The notes under the pieces were generated by a model. That model had not been told where the DNA came from and did not search any database. It saw only the letters and a list, made by a program, of their open reading frames with translations. Both the position numbers and the translations under genes were made by a program. 64,000 nt of DNA from Hyposmocoma kahamanoa. Its lineage: Eukaryota > Arthropoda > Insecta > Lepidoptera > Cosmopterigidae. Location of the stretch: NCBI RefSeq assembly GCF_003589595.1, contig NW_020654422.1, positions 16,086,368 through 16,150,367 on the forward strand, in the 5' to 3' direction. This document shows positions 22,760-33,462 of this stretch, in pieces (position 1 is the stretch's first letter; every line of letters begins with the position of its first letter).

Positions 22760-24895
22760 TCCGTAAATTATATTATACAGAGTGCGATACTTTGCACGCT
22801 GCAGTATGAAACGTGCTGACCATACCCTATAAAACACATCTTCCTTTTTTTTTTCTTACGTGTGTGTGAATTGAGTGAGCACCCCCTGTAAAATGTTTAT
22901 AATGTGTTAGTCATTTAGTAAAAGTTCTAGAACAATTGTAGAAACCAATCTTTCTATTTGTAAAAAGATGAAACTATAGAAAAATAACTTAATGGGTGCT
23001 CACTCAGTTCTCACAGAGGGCCAGTCAGATCTACAAAAGTATTAAGTTTGCATAATATAATTATTGTACTAGTTTTTAGTAAAAGTTCAAACATAAACTC
23101 CAAAAATGCTACAGACATAACTGTAAGTAAGATTTAATGAAAACAAATAAATGAAATAAATTTCTTTTATTAGCTTTTTGTTAATAAAAAGATACCTTAA
23201 CAGAAAACCAGTGAAGACATTCAATGTCATTTTTACACGGGTGTCCGTCTATGCGGGTTAACAATTACAGGCTTTAACTCCCCAAACACCTATGAAGCTG
23301 CTACTGAACGGGTAAGATTTTTAATAAAAGTTTTTAGTTTATATGCTGGCACAAACACTACTCCCATGGACGTATTTAAGAAATTATTATGAAGATTATT
23401 ATGTCTGTCATATTATTTATGTAAGAGGGAATCCACGCGAGTAGTACATACGCTTTAATGGTGATAGTAAGTAAAATGTTTCGGCCAATATCCAAGAATA
23501 AGAATTATCCGCTAAAATGTAAACATTTCGATAGACAAAACAAAAGATATAACACGTAATCGGTGATTCTTCGTAATTCATCAATTAATATAATTATTAT
23601 ACAGTGGTTAAAGTAAAAACAAATACTTTTTCAAACAATATCTCATTATCAAACCAAAAATAATATATTACAAGTTTCGCGCTAAAGTACAACAAAATAC
23701 ACTTATACAAGCTACACGCTACGATGTGGTTACGATACGTACATACTGACAATAAATTAATGCTATCGCATGAGAGTTACATCTTCATTAAACGTTATTT
23801 CCCTAATATTCAAACATTTAGAACGCAGTTAATTAGATCTATCGCCGACACGAGTCGCGCAGAGCTTCCAACAACAAGTATATAAACGCAACAGTTCATC
23901 CATTTCAGATATAACAAATGTAGCAGGGTGCATTTACCACATTCACATACATGCCCAATTGTGGTCTAACAGTTTTTACAACATTACCCTCGCATCAAAG
24001 TAAAGCAGGCAGATTCATAATCGCTGATCACCCGTACAATGTAACATGTAAAAATAAATAAATATCAAAAATCATTTAAGTAGTAACCTATAAAACAACT
24101 GGAAGCTACGCGACCCCGCGCGAGCCCTTTGCAGTTTGCAGGCAGCACATGATACGATCATCAGCCTTTTCATTCAACTCTATAGGTGCTCTGCAAGCAT
24201 CCAGAGTTTAGTGAGCAGTGACAAATATACAATCCAGATATATCATTATATAATCGGGGTATAAGTAGAGGCTACTGCAATCAGAGGACGACACCGATTA
24301 CTAATTAATAGGCCGTCAAGTACTAGAGCCACCAGCTGTTGCAATTTAATAACCGTGAGCCAAGAGTCCAAATTTGATTATGTTGTGGCACTTTAAACTA
24401 ACTGTCTTGGAAATATTTGCATTTTCACTTAAATCATTGAGGCCCACTCGCACTACGAGTTAAACTATATACGCGCCGTCGCCTAAAAAACTTATCTGTC
24501 ACCTCGGAATAGGTCCATTATCTACAGTCACACCCGGGCAGGCGACATCAGCCCACATTAAAGTTAGCGCCGTCCTACGCAACGCACCCACAGCAACAGT
24601 AGGTGGTCGAGACTGGGTACGCGTAGTTCGTTAGTTCGGCGACCTCGACGTAGTCGACCGGCGGCGATGGGGCGCAAGCCTCCGGCAAAGACGCCTGCGG
24701 CGAGAAGAGGTGCTCGTAGCCGGGGGGGATACCGATGGGGTACCCAACGGCGTACGGCAGCGACGGCGATTGCGATGCGGGCGTTGTGACTGGCGGGGCA
24801 GTTGACATCGGCGGGGGCGGTGGGCTGCACGGGGCGCAAGGCGGCTGTCAGCTGGCGGCAGGGGCGGCGCACAGGGGGGGCGCCGCTCCCCACCA
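22760..24895 (-). other. TDRD3 3' UTR and downstream sequence
   Basis: About 2.1 kb follow the TDRD3 stop on the minus strand without another gene. A minus-strand AATAAA sits at 23166-23171 and would give a 3' UTR of about 1.7 kb. This is a guess; other A-rich signals exist. The first 330 bases after the stop are very GC-rich and carry the overlapping open frame discussed in the findings. Confidence 0.4.
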
Positions 24896-27800
24896 CTAAG
24901 GACGGCGAGCAGCGAACACCCCGCCACCGCGAGACGCGTAACCCGCGCCGCTGCCCGACCCAGGCCCTGCCAAAGGTACATTAAACTTAGTCTGATTCAC
25001 AGAATCGCAACTATGCAGCCAAATTGGCAAAGGGATACTTTTAACTGTAGATGCATTGGTAGAACTAAAAACTCACCTTGGTTGGGGAATGGTAGGCAGT
25101 TCGATTTGAGGACTTCCTCGTGGTTGCCATACGCGCAAAATTTCACTACAACAGTGTTCGCCGATATACCGGTTACTTCTGCCTCGTAGAACTGAAAGTA
25201 ACAGAAAGTCAGCAAATATAATACATGTAGTCAGTTAATGTACTTATACTTTTAAAATGAACACCAGTAAACCAAATGACAACTCTTACATTGTTATCTT
25301 CCCAATATAGCGCAAGGCAGCGATCGCCAACCTTCCAGTTAATCTCAGCAACGCCGAGCATAGCTCGCGCTTGCTCATTCACGGCGGCGTTCTGGAAGCC
25401 GAGTAGCGATCCTGGCAAAAAAGGTCCAGCACCACGCATAGTATTGTACTCTTGCGCGCGGCCATAGCTGTACTGGCGTCCACCTGGCGCATAACCACCG
25501 CTGCTCATGTAACTCATATTAGGATACATGGGGCTCTGTTGCGGCTCTATGTACCCATTAGGCTGTGGCTGTTGCCGCTGCTGGTACGATTGTTCCTGGT
25601 ACTTGTGCACGTCAGTACCCCGTCTGAATGGTGGAATCTCCTGCATGTTTTGGTTTGTGATGTATCCCTGCTTCTGAGGGTACTGTTGATCTTGGTGAGG
25701 CAGGTAACTACGTGGTAGCTCAATATCGTCATTAGGTCGCGATTGATTCGACAGAAGATTCAGATTTGCAGTAGCATCTACCAGTCCATCTATCGAATTG
25801 CTATTATTGCGATAGTTCTGTTGGTGAGGCTTACTATCGTTCCTCATATTTCTGTCATTGTAGTGGCTTTGTGGTTGGCTCTGATATGAATTGCTGTACG
25901 CTACATTATTGACTTGTTGCTGTTGATGCTGCTTATTCCTTTCCTCCAGTTTCCTCTGAAATCTGGGTGGCTTTTCATTCTGAGTTTGGTATTTTCTGTC
26001 ATCTCTGTGATGACCGTCATTGTAGTAACCCCTATTATCAGGGCGACTTCTATTGGCATTGTCGTAACGAGATCCCTGAGACCGAGTATTGTTTCTAGTA
26101 TTATTCCTATCCCTATCTCTGCTTGAGGGTGCTCTATCACTTCGATCATCTGAAACTGATGTATTTGGCCGAATGTTTTTATCTCGATCTGGTACATTTG
26201 GCAGTTTGTCTTCTAAGAAATCAAATAATGAAACTTTTCCAGTTGGTTTAGCTGGAATACTATCTTCATCATTAGGTTCCTTGTTTCTGCCCTTTCTTTT
26301 CGGCTGGTCTTGTTCTTTCTGAGGTTTTTCTTTATTTCTGTTTTCAGAGTTATCCCTCTTCTGGAGTATTTTCAGTGCTCTATCTACATTGTTTTTGGTG
26401 TATTTTAGAGCATTTTCGGCTTGTTCTTCAGAGAACCCAGCATCCACTATTTTCTGTACATTTGCATCCAATAACGGTTTGGTGCCTCCACCAAATACCT
26501 GAAATATGAAATATGGTATAATTTAGAAATGAAGTAAGAATGGTTTTCACATGTAGTAAGAGACACCAAGATTCTTTTGGGGTGCAAGCATAGCACCGAG
26601 TAGTAAGAAAAGGGATTATAATATTAAGTTATATTTAGTTGCTATATCTATCAATATTACATGGTAAACACTTCTTTTAGTAGAGATAACTGTCTCCGTG
26701 GCCGAACGGTTGCCTTGCCGGACTGCTACGCAGAGGTCCCAGCCTCGGTTCTCGGGCTGGGAGAATTATTTGTATGACCTACATTTATTTCTCTCGTGAG
26801 TTTAGGTGTAATTTGTGGTTGTCTATGTGTGTATCCATGGCACCCACAACACAGAGTTTCCCTAGCGCTTTCCTTTTTCCTTTATGTTGAGTGTGTGCAT
26901 TATTATTATTATTATAGATTTTATCTTATTTAATGACAATAATGTTGCCACCTTCTTGACTCCAGACATCCTCTGTGCCTCAGCAATGGCACCTTTCCTC
27001 TGTGCCTCGAACTCAGCATTATCTTGCTGCTGTTTATTAGCCTCCTGCAAACTCTTAAACGGCCGATCATTCAGAGTTTCCAGCCTTTGTCCAAATGGAA
27101 TCCATGGAGGGGGGCCACCATCAGCACCTATGCCACCTAAAATTTAATAGAAAATCACAAAAGTTTTTTTAAAATAAGGAATGAAAGTAGATGAATGTAT
27201 TTGTATTAAAACTTCTCAATCACTCTCTTTAACTGAAATTATAGTTCTTTCTGATCCACATAAAAATATTTTTACAAGAAACTTACTCGGTACTCTTATT
27301 GCAAATACATATTACACAAAAAATGAAAATGAATCATAGAAAATTTAAACATTCTATATTACTATAGGCTTACTTATTGTTGTAATTGACCTTGTAAGAT
27401 ATTTATTTATCCCAAAATAAATAAGCAACATCAACAAAATTCATCAAATCAATATTACCTCTGGTGTGCTTAGCCAAACTTCGATTTAGCTCCCATTTCT
27501 CAATCATATGAGATACTTTTCCACCCAACACCGATATAATGTTAGCAGTGAGCCAAATGACTCCATGGCAAACCTCCAGGCCTTCATTCTTGAGCAACAA
27601 CTTAGTACCTGGTGGAGTATTAATGCTCAAACTTGAGATTGGTGTGATCTCTAGTCCTGTACACACCGACTTGCCGTCGTGCAAAGTCAGTTTCAACATG
27701 CGAGGCGCCGATGTAGACTCCTCATTCGCCTTAGGCGCAGATACATTTCTTATCTTTTGAATTTGCACTACTATAGGCTTCTCTAGATTAGAAGGATCTT

Positions 27801-28128
27801 TTGTAAACTCCTCTGGGAAAGCTACGTCCCCGATGTCCCTTAAATCGTACTGTAACAAGAATTATCAACCAATTTGTTGACCTCAAAACTGGCACAATGT
27901 ACCAATATTTAGCAATGGTTATATACTCACATCTAAAGCTCTTTTGCTAAGGACATGTACATCCTGTATTAACCCATTTTCACTAATAGTATCGATACCT
28001 TCTTGAGTCAAGTGCCTGTAAAAAAGTACAATGTTGTAGTGAAAAAACAGGCCACATGGAAGCAAATATATGAAAATATTCGTGGATAATTACCAGCCCA
28101 ACTCCTTAAGATTGTCGCTAAGTGACAT
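24896..28128 (-). CDS. Tdrd3: Tudor domain-containing protein 3
   Basis: Seven minus-strand exons join in frame to 696 aa: 28128-28094, 28015-27931, 27849-27459, 27136-26952, 26498-25290, 25191-25077, 24966-24896. Residues 1-170 form the N-terminal OB-fold region (MSLSDNLKELGWHLTQEG, later LKLTLHDGKSVCTGLE). A UBA domain lies at about 243-280 (VQKIVDAGFSEEQAENAL). A long Arg/Asn/Gln-rich disordered region follows. The Tudor domain at about 618-672 reads WKVGDRCLALYWEDNN, then FYEAEVTGI and AYGNHEEVLKSN. TDRD3 binds methylated arginines and, in animals studied, topoisomerase 3-beta through the OB fold; it acts in transcription and RNA granules. The YGN of the Tudor cage is kept; the usual following tyrosine is histidine. 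The C-terminal exon (71 nt) is the least certain part. Confidence 0.93.
26692..26920 (+). repeat. tRNA-derived SINE S1 in TDRD3 intron 4
   Basis: Box A region CCGTGGCCGAACGGTTG, a degenerate B box (TCGGTTCTCGG), then the family body (TTATTTCTCTCGTGAGTTTA, GTCCATGGCACCC-like) and an ATT-repeat tail. It lies antisense to the gene and ends about 30 bp from the donor of exon 4. Confidence 0.85.
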
Positions 28129-29685
28129 ATTGATATTTGTAATCGTTATAATAGCATTTTTCGAGGAATTATGATAAATAATAAGATCCACGGACATACG
28201 GTTCCTTCCATTGACAAGTACGCATAGACAAAGCTATAATAGTTTTTATATGTAAAGTCTACAGATTTTTTTTTATGTTTGTCACGTGTAGTCTGGCTTA
28301 GCCAAAGCCTCAAAAAATTAAAAAAAATTATATTATTTGTATACTGTAGATATAGTTGGGTAATTTTCCGAAAATTTTCAAATATTTCAAAATTTTTCCG
28401 GAAAATTCACGAAAAATTGGAAAAATATAATTTTGACGGCTCATATTGTGCTCTACGTTCAGAAATAACTATTGAACTTTTATTTATCGTGAATTTTATT
28501 TAAACTTGTACCTACAGCCACTAGAAAAAACGAGATTTAATAATGATGTCCTATCAGCGGAAATAAAACCTTTTCATTGGCTCCGTCGTTTTCGTTCTGT
28601 AACTTCAACTTTTGGCAGATGGCAATGCAATGTCAATGGAAAATCACAGGAAAAATATTGGAAAAATATCAGGAATTCAGCCTTAGAAAAAAGTATTTTT
28701 ATTTTCCCTAGACTTTTCTCCGAGAATTTAGAATTTTTTCGACTTAAAAAAATACGTCAGCAGTGGGCTGTAAGAAAAAAACATAAAATGAAAACATGAT
28801 ATGGACAAGTTTTGAATATTTATTTATATCGTATAATAAAATCAATGATATTGATATTGAAACAAAAAATAACATTAAAAATAAAATATGGTCAGAATTA
28901 GGTGTAATTGGCAAAATTCTTGACAAAAAAGGTATTTGATTTGTTATCTGGAAGGAAAATGGAGGTTACAAAAATAATAAATGCTAAAGAATCATTCCAC
29001 ATCAAAAACTAACAAAAACTATTTCTTAGATTGTCAACTACCGACTTAAAGTCACAATAATGACAAAAAACCCAAAAACCGAAGGTCCTTAATAATAACC
29101 TATCTCGAATACAAACTCGAATTTTCTTTCCGAAATAACGTTTCTTCGAATTTTCATTACACTGAAAACCGAATCATAACGAAACCGTTGTTCTTTCAGG
29201 ATATGTTGGATGTTTATCGCAAAGACACTATTAGGTTCGGTTAGGTTAGGTTAGATTTAAAAGAAAAACATTTTCCTCTTACAACTACTTTCGAGGTTAT
29301 GAAAATGTCATTTTGGACTACTGATAGGTAACCGTCCTTAAATTGATACTGCATATGCATCGGCGGTAAATAGTTACAGTAGTAACGTAGTAGTAGTAGT
29401 AGTGGTAGTATTGTGTCTCACTTAGAATTATTCTAAGGTGTCTCTTTTAATGCAACTACTCAAAATGATTATCGCAAAATGTTGTGCTTCAAAAATGAAG
29501 CCTAAACAAAAAATCTAAAATAAATTCTTAAAATTACATGAATCCCAATTAGAGGTCAGAAATAATTAGAAAAAATAAAATTTTATGTTATTTTCATAAT
29601 AATTGCAATAACGATGCCAGCGTCCTTCTAAAAAATCATCAGTCTGTGATTCTGAATCAATCATGTTTGCTTCCTGGATTTCAAT
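28129..29685. other. Intergenic region between TDRD3 and the TQT-protein gene
   Basis: It holds the TDRD3 promoter side and the 3' end of the upstream gene. 28350-28745 is rich in GGAAAAT/ATTTTCC inverted motifs and looks like a diverged MITE. An insect-telomere-like TTAGG stretch (29231-29254) and a GTA microsatellite (29388-29412) are present. No exon is supported. Confidence 0.45.
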
Positions 29686-32020
29686 TTAAATTTCTATATT
29701 ATTTGTAGCCGCTTGTTCTGTCTGAATTTGTACAGTTTTAACTTGCGTATCGACTTGGGTTTGAATATCGATATTGGTTTTAGGCATTTCTTCAGTTTGT
29801 GTAACTATGTTTACAAGAAGAGCCATGTGGATAGTCGGCACAAATGCGTGTTTACGTTGCTTAGCAATTTCATTGGTCTGTGTGTTAACACTTTTCAATC
29901 TTTTTGTAGAATTTTCCGGAAAACTGAATACTCTTTTGAGTCCTACTCTTAATTTTTCATTTTCATTTATAGAAATTCTTTCCATCGCACTGATTCTTGG
30001 AAAATAGTCATTAATAATTGAAGTTTCTCTTGCATTCATGCCATTATTTGAATTTCTAATGCTTTCGAATGATAAGTATAATGCAGTGCTGAAATCTGGC
30101 ACAGATGACTCAGTGTTAGACGATAAAGTTTGACATTCTATGGACAGTCTTTGTGATGACGTGTGTACACTTCTCATAACTTCGATTTCAGGATCAGGAT
30201 GTCCACGATTTTCGTGACGAATATTATTGTCTTCTTCAACGTCGCTTGTATCTTCACGAGACGTGTGATTTTTTTCAGCTTCCCTTCCTGAAATAATAGT
30301 GTTCTTCTTAACATGACGTTTTAAACTAAAACTAATGTAGTTTTATAATTTACCTTTGTTAGATTCTTATAAAAAATAAAAGTAAAATAACATTTTCACA
30401 TTTGTGCATCAGAATGTTTGCAGTGGCAAGATGGGCGCTACGGCAGTAAGCCGACTATTGGTCACTTTTTAGCCAGACCTAATAAATAAAAATAATATCT
30501 TTAAAAATAAATAATGAACATTTGTACCTACTGGAAAAGTAACACATGAGAAGAAAGAGAAATGCTAGAGGGCCCGAAGGCCCCAACATCAAAATAAGCC
30601 ATAAGCCGCTGTATAGTGCGAGCTCCACAATTAGAAGGTCAAATGTAAATTGTTCGTCATGAAATAATTAGTTTGATTTAAATAATTAGTTTAATTAGTT
30701 TTGACTTATACTTATATAACTTATATGAGTTTTTTTATAAATTCTTACTTTCGGTATTACTGTGCAGAATATCATCTTCATGATCTGGACATTTCAAAGC
30801 GTCTTGATCCAAAACCATGTGCACTTCAGCTATTGTTTCTAAGAAGTCATATTCTTCTATGGGCGTGGATGAAGCTATCGGACGCTCCCTTTCGTCACTT
30901 GTACTCTCATTTAAGAGATGACTTATGTCCGGTATTCTAGTTAGTTTAAGTGGTGACTTTGGAGCAGTTAGGTTTTCTACAGAACGAGATTTGGTTATAT
31001 ATCCTGTGAGACTTTGTAGATTTACAGGAATAACACAACTGTCACCTAAATTATAGCTTAGTTCACTGTTTTTTTCTTTGTCGTCTACTTTAGTACTACT
31101 TTCTTCATCATTAGACGATTTCGAATATTGTAAACGCTCAAGTATTTCAGTAGCATCACTGTCGATGACATCACCTCGTGATTTTGAATTAATGTCCGTA
31201 TCAGAGCTGGTAGCTTTGGAAGAGCCACCACAACGATATTTCAATAATTGTTGACTGATCCTTGAGTCTCCATCTTTATTTGTACCCAGTTGATTTTTAA
31301 CAGTGTCTCTTTCAGCAGCATGTTGATTTCTATCACTCATATCATTATTTTTATCACCAAACTCTCTAGTAATATACTCCAAACACTAAACTATTAATAT
31401 ATATAAACTAAACATTATTTTTATCACCAAACTCTCTAGTAATATGCTCAAAACAATATACCAATAGACTCCAAATCATCAAAACTCAAACTTTGATCCT
31501 CAACACTGTAAACTTCTTGCCGCTGGTTTTTGAACTTCATGAAACTAAAATCTCCTTCAAGATTTACATCAGCTGTGTTGATTCCAACTAAAGATTCATT
31601 AAAACTGCTCGCGTCATCGTCAACTTCTTGTTTTAGAATGTGCTTTTTATAATATATCATTATCTTTTTAAAAAAATTATCGTAACATTTGTCGCTTTCA
31701 TCGTCGTGGTGTCGTTTATAAGCTCTTTCTATGATCAAATGGGGAAGTGGACGTTCAGCTTCTACTTGAGCTGTGACGTCTGCAGTGGAACTTATTTCAC
31801 CGGGTTCTTCACGTATTGGGGATAATGCTGGAAGTAATATACGTGAATAATAAATGTATTGACAATCACACATGTTAAAACTCTACTGACATTATAGTCA
31901 AAGCCACGGCGATCCATGTAGGTACTAACTTATACTTTAATTAACTATAATTAGGTTATCTATTTCAAATATCGCAGAAAAAAAATTGGGGTGACACTCA
32001 CCCGAGGGCAATGCAATCAT
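29686..32020 (-). CDS. Unrecognised acidic protein with C-terminal TQT motifs
   Basis: I do not recognise this gene. Four minus-strand exons join in frame to 533 aa: 32020-32002 (MIALPS), 31827-31462, 31363-30749 and 30287-29686. Exon junction phases agree (1, 1, 1). The acceptor of exon 3 is weak and lies in a duplicated segment. The protein is Ser/Asp/Glu-rich and probably disordered. A basic patch (HLIIERAYKRHHDD, FFKKIMIYYKKHILK) lies in exon 2. The last 75 residues hold repeated threonine-glutamine motifs: VNTQTNE, IVTQTEE, IQTQVDTQVK and IQTEQ. No catalytic domain, signal peptide or membrane segment is seen. Those motifs resemble dynein light chain LC8 binding sites, which is inference. 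The gene is divergent from ATOX1. Confidence 0.65.
31343..31455. repeat. 43-bp direct duplication over a splice acceptor
   Basis: About 43 bases starting CATTATTTTTATCACCAAAC occur at 31343-31385 and 31413-31455 (period 70). The right-hand copy lies in the short intron 2 of the TQT-protein gene, the left-hand copy contains the proposed acceptor and start of exon 3. Confidence 0.9.
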
Positions 32021-32683
32021 AGATTTTATTAATAATAATATCTATGATTTACTAAAATTTATTAAATACGCTTTTCTACGCTCCCATTCCGCTTCTCCTT
32101 CAGAGCGCAACATTTTAATAAAGAACACTTATTGACGACGACATAATAACGATGTCAACGAAAAATAAAAGTTTATCGCATATTTTTCATCTACCCTCGT
32201 TTTATTTTATCGAATTTGGTTGTTGATAACTTTTACCGTGAGTTGCTATCCTAGAGATTGGCTCATCAAAATACCCAAAGCCATAAAAACCAATTAAAAA
32301 AATACAAGCATAGAGCCACTTTTTTTTCTTATTTCTCTTGGCTTTTCGCGGTGAGTGTTTTAGCCACTTACAAAATTACAAAGCTTTTTGACTAACTTGT
32401 TTTTATAACGAAGAAACTTAATATTGTTACTATAGCAGTTAACTAAATTTTTATATTATTTTCTAAAATAAATTTAGATAAGTATATAGGGTCATTGACC
32501 GTATGACAATGACATTGTTGACGTTTCCTTCCAGTGATACGAGATTCGTACGAATGCTTGTGCTTGACTATACGTAAAACTTTAATTTCCCCGCAAAATC
32601 TATCAGTTTAATTAGCTACTCTTTGCAGTGTGATAATATACGTAATATAAAAATTAACAACCATTAATAGTCTTCCTACTAAA
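32021..32683. promoter_or_regulatory. Shared divergent promoter region
   Basis: About 660 bp separate the ATG of the minus-strand TQT-protein gene from the ATG of the plus-strand ATOX1 gene, so both promoters and 5' UTRs must lie here or one gene has a distant 5' exon. No TATA box or initiator could be assigned with confidence. Confidence 0.5.
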
Positions 32684-33087
32684 ATGTCATCGGTAAGATC
32701 ATTTTATGTACAATTAAATTTTAATACAAACATTAACTACTCAATTATTTATTCATCGGTTAATTATTTACTTTCATGACATGCAAATGTCACTTGTTTA
32801 TCAATCCTTTATACCAAATAAGCATTAATTAAGTTCGTTTGTCGCCTGTAAGTAATTTAAATTATCTATTGTTCCAGACACACATTTTTAACGTTGAGAT
32901 GACGTGTGAAGGGTGCTCTGGCGCAGTAGAAAGGGTGCTCAACAGGCTGAAAGGACAGGGCGTCGATAACATCGATATTAGCCTACCAGAACAGAAGGTA
33001 TCAGTTACGGCTACACTCAGCGCTGATCAATTGTTAGAAGTCATTAAAAAAACAGGCAAGAAAACTACATACGTAGGCACACAATAG
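32684..33087 (+). CDS. Atox1: Copper chaperone ATOX1
   Basis: Two exons, 32684-32692 (MSS) and 32878-33087, make a 72-aa heavy-metal-associated domain protein, the usual size of ATOX1 (human about 68 aa). The metal site reads MTCEGC at residues 11-16, with cysteines 13 and 16 binding Cu(I). The lysine-rich KKTGKK stretch near the end matches the conserved loop facing the metal site. The protein hands cytosolic copper to P-type ATPases of the secretory pathway. The donor GTAAGA and the acceptor TTGTTCCAG are clean. The ATG lies in AAAATGTC. A polyadenylation signal follows at 33357. Confidence 0.95.
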
Positions 33088-33356
33088 CTGTACAGTCCTA
33101 AAAATATTTTTTACACTAACTTGTACCTTTCTCTGCTCAAATTTGGTGATAAGTGTACAATATGTATTTTTGTTGATATCAACTTTAACAAGTCACTCTA
33201 CCTATGTTATGTATTGTTTCAATGTGGGAACACCTTTTTATTATATTTTTAATATCTATCGTTTCAGTTATCAATCATACTTTTATCTTATTGTGATCGT
33301 CACATATAGATGTTATATTGTATATGTCATGACAATATTGTCATGACAGTATTTCT

Positions 33357-33362
33357 AATAAA
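33357..33362 (+). terminator. ATOX1 polyadenylation signal
   Basis: AATAAA 270 bases after the ATOX1 stop. Minus-strand signals for the converging POC1 gene lie at 33385-33390 and 33411-33416, so the two 3' ends nearly touch or overlap. Confidence 0.65.
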
Positions 33363-33462
33363 TATTTTCACAAAAATGATAATTTTATTTAACTTTTTAA
33401 TAACAACTAATTTATTACACTAGATTATAAATAAAACAAATCTTAACAAAAAATAAAAATAA

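Noticed and set aside
24631..24981. 116-codon Arg/Pro-rich frame over the TDRD3 end
   Set aside because: Composition-driven shadow in GC-rich DNA; the Arg-rich content is typical of an off-frame reading.
25452..26322. Plus-strand frames opposite TDRD3
   Set aside because: Shadows of the conserved TDRD3 exon 5 on the other strand.
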